From JBMONI01 sp049324575 (GTDB lineage: Bacteria; Omnitrophota; Omnitrophia; Omnitrophales; Aquincolibacteriaceae): a stretch of DNA of 64,000 nt. Positions 58,157-64,000 of the stretch are shown piece after piece. Where the stretch lies: the NCBI GenBank assembly GCA_049324575.1, contig JBMONI010000017.1, positions 15,753 through 79,752 on the forward strand. Direction: 5' to 3'. Both the position numbers and the translations under genes were made by a program. The notes under the pieces were generated by a model. That model had not been told where the DNA came from, searched no databases, and saw nothing but the letters and a program-made list of their open reading frames with translations. Positions within the stretch are counted from its first letter, which is position 1. Every line of letters begins with the position of its first letter.

Positions 58157-59547
58157 GCGTTGTTCGCTGGGAAGATACGATCGTCGCGATCGCGACTCCT
58201 CCGGGCGAAGGAGGACTGGCGGTGATCCGGCTCAGCGGCCCGGAAGCATTGACGATCGCGGGGAGGATCTTCCATTCCTCCAAGAACCATGCCGTCGATC
58301 AGCTCCCTTCGCAGACACTTCATTTCGGCCAGATCCGGGACGGAAACAGCGGGCTTCTCGATCAGGTTCTGCTCGCGGTGTTTCGGAAACCGCATTCCTA
58401 TACGGGAGAAAATGTCGCGGAAATCAGCATTCATGGAGGGATCGGCGTCAGCCGGTTGATCCTTGAACTGGCGATCCGTCACGGGGCCCGGCATGCCGAG
58501 CCCGGAGAATTCACCCAACGGGCTTTTTTGAACGGAAGGATCGATCTGACCCAAGCAGAAGCTGTTGCCGACCTGATTCATGCAAAGAGCAAGGCGGCGG
58601 TGGAAACCGCAGCGCGACAAGTGGCGGGAAGCCTTTCGCGGAATATTCGCGGGATCAAGGAAGAGATCATGCGTCTTTATGCGCATCTCGAGGCCTATCT
58701 CGATTTTCCCGAAGAGGATATCGAAGTGTTTGGCGATCGCGAAATTCTCGGTAGATTCCGTACGATCCGCGAACAATTGGAAACGCTTGCGGCCAGCTTC
58801 AAACGCGGAAGTCTGCTTCGGGAAGGAGCACTGGTGGCGCTTGCGGGCCGGCCCAATGTTGGAAAATCCTCCCTGTTCAACGCGTTACTCGAACGCGACC
58901 GCGCTCTTGTGTCCCCGATTCCGGGGACGACACGGGACCATTTGGAGGAAGCCCTCGAGATCCAGGGGCTTTATATACGGCTTGCGGATACGGCGGGTCT
59001 GGCGGGAGCTCCGAAGGACGTTCTCGACGGCATGGGTATCGAAAAGACCCGCCATGTTCTTTCCGAAGCACATACGGTGGTCCATGTTCTTGATGCGTCC
59101 GAACCCTTGAGCGAAGAAGATCACAGGATCCTGCGTGAACTTTCGGGGAAGGCGTCGGTGATTACTCTCCTCAATAAGTCAGACCTCGAGAACCGGCTGG
59201 ACTTGCATGCGTTGAGAGCCCTGATCGGCGATCAGGAACCGATCCGCGTTTCTGCGAAGACGCGTCAGAATCTGGAGGTCCTCGAAGGCAGGATTTTTTC
59301 TGCGGTGACCGAAGGGGCTTGGATTAGCGAAGGCGAAGCTTTGACCCGGGTTCGTCACAAAACCGCCGTGGAAGCCGCTCTGCAAGCGATGTCGAGGGCC
59401 GAGACCGGATTCCGTGCCGAGAATTCGCTGGAGATTGTCACGATCGAGTTAAAGACTGCCCTTGATGCGCTGAGGGAATTGATCGGGGAGGTCTATACGG
59501 AAGATCTTCTCGACGTTATTTTTTCGGAATTCTGCATCGGTAAGTGA
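58153..59547 (+). CDS. mnmE: tRNA uridine-5-carboxymethylaminomethyl modification GTPase MnmE
   Basis: The 464-residue protein acts with MnmG to modify wobble uridine 34, using methylene-tetrahydrofolate. The N-terminal folate-binding domain has TIVAIATPPGEGGLAVIRLS and HGGIGVSRLILELAI. The G domain has GRPNVGKSSLFNALLERDRA, PGTTRDHLEEAL, DTAGL and the NKSD motif in LLNKSDLEN. The chain ends FSEFCIGK, the universal C-terminal CIGK with its active Cys. The partner mnmG is not in the window. The start overlaps folC as ATGA, and the stop overlaps the next GTG. Confidence 0.96.
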   Translation: MSVVRWEDTIVAIATPPGEGGLAVIRLSGPEALTIAGRIFHSSKNHAVDQLPSQTLHFGQIRDGNSGLLDQVLLAVFRKPHSYTGENVAEISIHGGIGVSRLILELAIRHGARHAEPGEFTQRAFLNGRIDLTQAEAVADLIHAKSKAAVETAARQVAGSLSRNIRGIKEEIMRLYAHLEAYLDFPEEDIEVFGDREILGRFRTIREQLETLAASFKRGSLLREGALVALAGRPNVGKSSLFNALLERDRALVSPIPGTTRDHLEEALEIQGLYIRLADTAGLAGAPKDVLDGMGIEKTRHVLSEAHTVVHVLDASEPLSEEDHRILRELSGKASVITLLNKSDLENRLDLHALRALIGDQEPIRVSAKTRQNLEVLEGRIFSAVTEGAWISEGEALTRVRHKTAVEAALQAMSRAETGFRAENSLEIVTIELKTALDALRELIGEVYTEDLLDVIFSEFCIGK

Positions 59548-61388
59548 GTCCGGCCGGACGGCCGGGGATTGTAGATTTCTGTCGATTCCGGAGCGCTTTC
59601 GGCTTAAGCTATTCGGGTATGTTTGAAAATCTTCAAAGATTCTTCACGCGCAGCCGCCGCGCCCGATTTTTTTCCCGGCCGGACCTTATTCAGCTTCTTC
59701 TCTGCGGTCTTTTTATCCTTTTACATCTGATCCTGCTTTCCACGGGGAAACTGAGCCGCGTGGAATACCTTTTTCTGGACGCTTTCGTGAGGCAACGTCC
59801 TCCGGTCGAGGCGCATTCCGGCGTCCAACTGATCGAGATCGGCGAGGACAGCCTGCAGGCGATCGGCCGTTGGCCCTGGCCGTGGGTTTATTTCGCGCAG
59901 ATCGTGGAGATCCTCGGAGAATGGGGGGCCCGTGCGGTGGCTTTTGATTTTGTGTTCCCTGAGCCCTCGAACCGCGACGATGAAGTGGCGCTGGAAAATG
60001 CGCTGAAAAAATGGGATATCGTTTACCTGCCCGTCTTTTTTGAAACGCGGCCGGAAAAAAAATTCTGGGTGCATTCCCTGCCGATCATTCTTGATGCGGA
60101 TCCCGACCGTAAGGGCTGGCGGCGGAACCTCCCTGGGATCGAAGCCGCTGCCAAAGGCATCGGTCATTTGAATGCCGATGCCGATATGGACGGGGTCTTC
60201 CGAAGGATCCGCCCGTTCCTGGGGGCGGGGGCGGACGTTTATCCGCATCTTGCGCTCAAATTGGCCATGGATGATAGGCCTTCGAGCTCCCGGCCCCAGG
60301 AAACATTCTCGCTGCCCCTCGGATCCGACGGCGCGTATTTCGTCAATTGGCCGGGGTCCTGGAGCCATGGCTTTTCGAAAGTCCCGTTTGCGGATGTTGT
60401 GCGCAGTTCCCAGGCCATGAAACAGGGTTTGCCGACGATCGTCGAACCGTCTGAGTTTCGCGACAAGATCTGCTTGATCGGGTTGACCGCGAAGGCGCAG
60501 GGGACTTTTAAGGTGACTGCCGTCGATGCGGCTTATCCATTGCTCGGAATCCTGGCCGCTACGTTGGAGAATATTCGCTCGGGCCGGCATATTATCCCTG
60601 TTCCGCTGGTATGGAATGTGATCGGAATGGCCCTTTTGGGATGTCTTATTTCGGTGGTGTTCGTCAGTCTTCGCCCGGTCGCTTCGTTCGTGATCGGGCT
60701 CGCAGCTTCTTTTGCGTGGCTGATCGGGGTTTATCTGCTTTTCCGGTTCACGGGGATCTGGATCTTTGCGCTGCAGCCGGTCCTTTTGGTCACGTGTCTT
60801 TTTCTTTTTTCAACGATCTACGGCCATGTGGTCACCGGCCGCGAGAAGGCTCGTCTCTTTGATCTCGCGACCCGGGATGGGCTGACCGGTCTTTTTGTGA
60901 TCCGTTATTTCCGGGAGATCCTGAACCAGACGGTCGAGGCTTGCCGTAAAAGCGGGGAGCCTTTATGCGTCATGCTCATCGATCTGGATAATTTCAAAGG
61001 GATCAATGATACTTACGGACATGCCGCCGGGGACATGGTTCTCAAAAAAGCCGCGCAGCTGATCCAGGGGAAGCTTCGCCAGCGCCGGCCTTTCCAGGAA
61101 GCGGATTGCATCGGGCGCTACGGCGGGGAAGAGTTCATCATCATGCTCCGCAAAACGAAACTTGCGGATGCGGCGACCAAAGCGGCGGAACGGGTCCGTT
61201 CCGAGATCGCCGGAATGGATTTTGAGTGGGAAGGGAAGAAACTTCCCGTGACGATCAGCATCGGCGTTTCTCAGCTTCGGGAAGGCGAAAGAGTCCCCGA
61301 TCTCATGGTGCGGCGGGCCGATGAGGCGCTTTATCAGGCGAAGAGGACGGGGAAGAACCGGGTTTGCGTCGAGCTTCCGGCGGGTTGA
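59544..61388 (+). CDS. CHASE2 sensor-diguanylate cyclase
   Basis: The 614-residue protein has an N-terminal membrane helix (LLLCGLFILLHLILLSTG), a periplasmic CHASE2 domain (about 75-360; FLDAFVRQRPPVEAHSGVQL, IGRWPWPWVYFAQIVEILGE, GARAVAFDFVFPEPSNRDDE), and three C-terminal helices typical of CHASE2. The GGDEF domain has TRDGLTGLFVIRYF, MLIDLDNFKGINDTYGH and RYGGEEFIIMLR. The active site GGEEF and the metal Asp are intact, so it should make cyclic di-GMP. No RxxD inhibitory site is evident. The start is GTG 59544, overlapping mnmE, or ATG 59619 (MFENLQRF), which begins closer to the helix. Confidence 0.88.
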   Translation: MSPAGRPGIVDFCRFRSAFGLSYSGMFENLQRFFTRSRRARFFSRPDLIQLLLCGLFILLHLILLSTGKLSRVEYLFLDAFVRQRPPVEAHSGVQLIEIGEDSLQAIGRWPWPWVYFAQIVEILGEWGARAVAFDFVFPEPSNRDDEVALENALKKWDIVYLPVFFETRPEKKFWVHSLPIILDADPDRKGWRRNLPGIEAAAKGIGHLNADADMDGVFRRIRPFLGAGADVYPHLALKLAMDDRPSSSRPQETFSLPLGSDGAYFVNWPGSWSHGFSKVPFADVVRSSQAMKQGLPTIVEPSEFRDKICLIGLTAKAQGTFKVTAVDAAYPLLGILAATLENIRSGRHIIPVPLVWNVIGMALLGCLISVVFVSLRPVASFVIGLAASFAWLIGVYLLFRFTGIWIFALQPVLLVTCLFLFSTIYGHVVTGREKARLFDLATRDGLTGLFVIRYFREILNQTVEACRKSGEPLCVMLIDLDNFKGINDTYGHAAGDMVLKKAAQLIQGKLRQRRPFQEADCIGRYGGEEFIIMLRKTKLADAATKAAERVRSEIAGMDFEWEGKKLPVTISIGVSQLREGERVPDLMVRRADEALYQAKRTGKNRVCVELPAG

Positions 61389-63157
61389 CCCAAGCGCAGG
61401 AAAGACATACAATCGCCGTTTTCCGTGGTCTTCCATGGTTTGCGGGAGAGGTGCCAGAGTGGTCGATCGGGGCGGTCTCGAAAACCGTTAGGCCCGCAAG
61501 GGTCTCCAGGGTTCGAATCCCTGCCTCTCCGCCATAGTTGACGCACAGGCGAACCCTGTCCGGTAGAGATATCGGGCGGGGTTCCTTGCTTTTCAGGGCC
61601 TATAAGACAGGCCATTTCCTGCGAAGGTTCACCCACATATAGCCGCATCATCACGTGATCGTCGTGGATATCGATTACCCGGATCAGGGCTTTTAATAAG
61701 CCGATCTGGGCATCGGCGGGGGATTCGTCTATATATTTCATGGCAAATTGCAGGGTTTGATATAAATACTGGCCGGAGTTGGCGGAGATATCCGCGGCCC
61801 GTCTTTGAGCTTCAAGCTTCGATAGCTTGGTTTCTAATTCGGCGATCTCTTTTTCAAGTCCGGTCATTTTCTCGGTATAGGTCACGCCTTTCGATATCTT
61901 TTGTTCCATCGCAAGATTGAGCAGGTCTTCAGCGGCCTTCTTGTTTTTCTTGAGTTTCTTTTCAATTATCCTGATTTCTTTTTCATAGCTGTCCAGCTTT
62001 TCGGTGCAGTCCTTAACCGCGCTTATCATGCATTTGACGAGGATATCTTGATCCTCTGACGCCCGCCTAAAGAAATCTATCACCGCTTCATCAAATGCCG
62101 TAGCGGATATCCGCTTGGCATCACACCCGAGTTTCTGCCTTGCCCGGCTACACTCATAATAATAAAAGAGTTTATCTCCATGTCCGTGGGCTATTGTGGA
62201 GACGAAATAGCTCCCGCATTTTCCGCACCGTACGATTCCCTTAAGCCGATTAGCATAATCTTTAGATATTTTTGAGAACTTGTGCCCGGGTAGTTTTGCG
62301 GAAATCACTCTATTGGCTCTATCCCATAAATCTTCATCAACGATGGCCAGATGGGTGCCTTTGTGTTTTTCGCCCGAATAGGCAATTATGCCTTTGTAGA
62401 AGGGATTTTTGATTATCTTAGCCACTGTTTGTTTTCTCCATACCATGCTTTTAGAAGTTGGCACTTTGTGTTGTAAGAGGAGGGATCCAATTTCTGATAA
62501 CGTCTTATTGTCCGCGGCCATTTGGAAGATTGTTTTTAAATAAGGGGCGATTATTTCATCAACTTCGATTTTGTGCGGTTGCCTTCCGTTAGGGAGGGGA
62601 TCGCCGTTTTTAACCAGCTTGTAACCGAACGGAGGTTTCCCTCCGACCCACCTGCCTTGTCTGGCTCTTGCGATCGCAGAGGCTTTCACGCGTTCGCCGG
62701 TCAGTTCTCGTTCGAACGCTGATAACAAACCAATGATTCCGATGACCACGCGGCCTATGGCCGTTGAGCTATCGAGATTTTCACGGACTGATAAGAAATC
62801 GACCTCTTGAGCTTTGAAGAGGTCGATCATGCCGTAAAGGTCGCGCGGGTTGCGGGTCAGACGATCAAGCCTGAAGAAAATAATGCCGTCAAAAGATTTA
62901 TTCTTCTGGATATCCTTAAGGATCGATTGAATTCCGGGCCGGTTTAAGTCTTTGCCGGAATAACCATCATCGTTAATAACTCCGTTTTTACCAAAATTTG
63001 CCAGCTCATAGCCAAACGCATCGAGCATGTTTTTGCAGTGATGCGCTTGCGCGTCCAGTGTCGTGAAATCACCCTGCGCTTGATCGTCGGTTGAACACCG
63101 GGTGTAGATCACGAATCTTTTTTTCTCTTTCGATTTGATAATTGGTGTCATGCTCAT
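61334..63157 (-). CDS. large serine recombinase (site-specific integrase)
   Basis: The 607-residue protein has an N-terminal resolvase domain with the nucleophile in FVIYTRCSTDDQAQG. IIFFRLDRLTRNPRDLYGMI and AIGRVVIGIIGLLSAFEREL complete the catalytic domain. A recombinase domain (GRWVGGKPPFGYKLV to about 300) is followed by a zinc ribbon (IVRCGKCGSYF...CSRARQKLGC) and a long coiled-coil (about 385-480). About residue 541 the frame enters the tRNA-Ser gene in antisense (RRGRDSNPGDPCGPN is the reverse of the tRNA 3' part) and then the GGDEF gene end. The true protein probably ends in or shortly after this; its C terminus has been joined to host sequence by integration. Confidence 0.88.
   Translation of the reverse strand: MSMTPIIKSKEKKRFVIYTRCSTDDQAQGDFTTLDAQAHHCKNMLDAFGYELANFGKNGVINDDGYSGKDLNRPGIQSILKDIQKNKSFDGIIFFRLDRLTRNPRDLYGMIDLFKAQEVDFLSVRENLDSSTAIGRVVIGIIGLLSAFERELTGERVKASAIARARQGRWVGGKPPFGYKLVKNGDPLPNGRQPHKIEVDEIIAPYLKTIFQMAADNKTLSEIGSLLLQHKVPTSKSMVWRKQTVAKIIKNPFYKGIIAYSGEKHKGTHLAIVDEDLWDRANRVISAKLPGHKFSKISKDYANRLKGIVRCGKCGSYFVSTIAHGHGDKLFYYYECSRARQKLGCDAKRISATAFDEAVIDFFRRASEDQDILVKCMISAVKDCTEKLDSYEKEIRIIEKKLKKNKKAAEDLLNLAMEQKISKGVTYTEKMTGLEKEIAELETKLSKLEAQRRAADISANSGQYLYQTLQFAMKYIDESPADAQIGLLKALIRVIDIHDDHVMMRLYVGEPSQEMACLIGPEKQGTPPDISTGQGSPVRQLWRRGRDSNPGDPCGPNGFRDRPDRPLWHLSRKPWKTTENGDCMSFLRLGQPAGSSTQTRFFPVLFA
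61445..61534 (+). tRNA. tRNA-Ser (anticodon CGA)
   Basis: A 90-base type II tRNA. Acceptor GGAGAGG (61445-61451) pairs with CCTCTCC, followed by G and an encoded CCA (61532-61534). The anticodon stem GCGGT/ACCGT encloses the loop CTCGAAA with anticodon CGA. A long variable arm (TAGGCCCGCAAGGGTCTC region) and a T arm with GGTTCGAATCC follow. An integrated element abuts its 3' end. Confidence 0.96.
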
Positions 63158-63382
63158 CGCTTAAACTCGTTTTTCGTTTTGCGACCCAACCCTATAATAG
63201 AACCAGCCACAAGTCAAGCTATTACAACAACTTAGAGCTGTTCTGCTTGGAGATCGCACACTCGCACGTTCTCTCTTTCTATATACGCAGATTTCCTGCA
63301 GGGTGACGGAAATTTTTTTGTTTTCGAACTTTTTTTCGTCTGTTTTCAAAAAGTCTGCGTATGTAGTCAGTAGAGGAGCGTT

Positions 63383-63598
63383 ATGGGCGAACGGCAAAAT
63401 TCAAACTTACAAAAACGGTTCAAGAATGGATTCTTTCTTGTGTATCCGGACAAGCCCTTGGAGGGCGAGGAAAGGCGGATACAGAATCAAAGAATCTTTG
63501 ATGCCGTGAAGGCAGTCTTAACCGGAATATTAAAAAGAGAGCCGACGCCAGATGAATTACTGGGATGCAAACCAATTACAAAGGAAAAACATTTATAA
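63383..63598 (+). CDS. small hypothetical protein of the integrated element
   Basis: The 71-residue protein (MGERQNSNLQKRFKNGFFLV...) is hydrophilic, with no known domain. PDKPLEGEERRIQNQRIFDA resembles no motif that I know. GAGGAG lies five bases before the ATG at 63383, which supports translation. It is divergent from the recombinase gene and upstream of the sigma-like ORF. A regulatory role is possible but unsupported. Confidence 0.5.
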   Translation: MGERQNSNLQKRFKNGFFLVYPDKPLEGEERRIQNQRIFDAVKAVLTGILKREPTPDELLGCKPITKEKHL

Positions 63599-63624
63599 GT
63601 TGGCGGAGGCTAGGGGATCTCTGC

Positions 63625-63650
63625 GGACACCCTCAAAAAAAGGAGTGTCC
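63625..63650. promoter_or_regulatory. GGACAC/GTGTCC inverted repeat
   Basis: GGACACCCTC and AGGAGTGTCC form arms around an A-run just before the sigma-like ORF and include its only good ribosome binding site (AAGGAG). Folding in RNA would hide that site, so it may control translation. Confidence 0.45.
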
Positions 63651-63652
63651 GT

Positions 63653-64000
63653 ATTAGCCAAAACTATCGAGGCCTATTTCAAGAATGGGAATTACGGGAG
63701 ATTCTTTGCTTGATCAGGGAGGCTCAGCACGACTACGTCAGCCTGAGAATCGAAGGGACGGATGATCTTCTGCAGGAATGTTTGATCCATTGGTTTTTTG
63801 CAAAAGACCAGCATCGTCCTGAATCCGGAGCATCCGAACGGACATTTTTAAACAGAATCATGAAAAACAAAATCGCTGACCTTATCCGTAGGAGAGAAGC
63901 AAGTATACGCAAAGTTTCATATGTGAGTGAATCGCTCGATGCGATGGGCGAAGACGAAGAATCGATTAGTGCAAAGGAGAAGATCTTAATGGTTGAAGAA
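63653..64000 (+). CDS. sigma-70 family (ECF-like) RNA polymerase sigma factor, truncated by the window end
   Basis: The frame reads QNYRGLFQEWELREILCLI, then DDLLQECLIHWFFAKDQHRP, SERTFLNRIMKNKIADLIRR and VSYVSESLDAMGEDEES up to the last base. DDLLQECLIHW and FLNRIMKNKIADLIRRRE match region 2 of sigma-70 proteins (core binding, -10 recognition). Region 4 would lie beyond the window. No ATG opens the frame; AAGGAG (63639-63644) is followed by ATT at 63653, or TTG further in. The frame is open from 63614. It belongs to the integrated element and may direct its own genes. Confidence 0.6.
   Translation, partial: MSQNYRGLFQEWELREILCLIREAQHDYVSLRIEGTDDLLQECLIHWFFAKDQHRPESGASERTFLNRIMKNKIADLIRRREASIRKVSYVSESLDAMGEDEESISAKEKILMVEE

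Larger units (their letters stand above)
61535..64000. mobile_element. left end of an integrative element at tRNA-Ser
   Basis: The region starts at the tRNA 3' end with an outward-facing serine recombinase gene whose reading frame continues antisense through the tRNA. Its cargo (recombinase, small protein, sigma-like protein) is less GC-rich than the chromosome before the tRNA. The right end and the expected second copy of the tRNA 3' end lie beyond the window. Confidence 0.75.

Noticed and set aside
61334..61534. The recombinase tail across the tRNA as a genuine functional domain
   Set aside because: The translation is simply the antisense of the tRNA and of the GGDEF gene end. It has no independent support as protein sequence.

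Overview
The window looks like part of a free-living, Gram-negative-type bacterium with a high-GC chromosome, most likely from a deep-branching uncultivated lineage. My best guess is Candidatus Omnitrophota. This is inferred from the very large exported multidomain ORF, the style of its interdomain motif and the intergenic repeats, and no rRNA or other phylogenetic marker was tested. Most genes are ordinary housekeeping genes on the + strand, tightly packed, with several probably leaderless promoters.

Layout. 157-1251 is ychF. 1640-27091 is one uninterrupted 8,483-codon ORF with a signal peptide. Sixteen copies of a five-residue motif, RAE[V/L]R, cut it into 17 segments, most of them the size of a free-standing protein. 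They resemble a TIKI/ChaN-like domain, GH13 plus GT5, a histidine phosphatase, two multi-pass membrane segments, a KDPG-aldolase-like barrel, three methyltransferases, a LOG-type domain, two kinase-like folds, a DUF218-like fold and two GT-A glycosyltransferases. This is the outstanding object in the window: either a giant cell-surface protein or a bacterial polyprotein.

27092-36998 carries a four-helix-bundle (23S rRNA IVS-type) gene, cysE, an RNase H, a half-size TauE, pepA, a small exported protein, trmJ, pyrE, an HTH regulator, mutY, amrS and a hydrolase. 37194-44707 holds suhB and then a TCA set (icd, mdh, acnA, a gamma-carbonic-anhydrase-like gene, gltA). 44838-49488 has a DUF2203 protein, pyruvoyl arginine decarboxylase, an exported LolA-like protein, a CDP-alcohol phosphatidyltransferase next to inositol-3-phosphate synthase, a tRNA-binding protein and a membrane protein. 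49585-61388 has a DUF1015 protein, hflK-hflC, and a folate-themed operon (pabB, pabC, purH, folC, mnmE) ending in a CHASE2-GGDEF gene. 61445-61534 is tRNA-Ser(CGA). The rest is the left end of an integrated element with a large serine recombinase, a small ORF and a truncated sigma-factor-like gene.

A second theme is repeats. Four intergenic regions are framed by a purine-rich arm just after one stop codon and a complementary pyrimidine-rich arm just before the next start. One contains an intact four-helix-bundle gene, one a remnant of such a gene, and two have none. This looks like a small mobile family related in layout to 23S rRNA intervening sequences. Two further palindrome families are present: one centred on CCTCCGGGG (three of four copies lie in frame inside the giant ORF) and one centred on CTTAAG.
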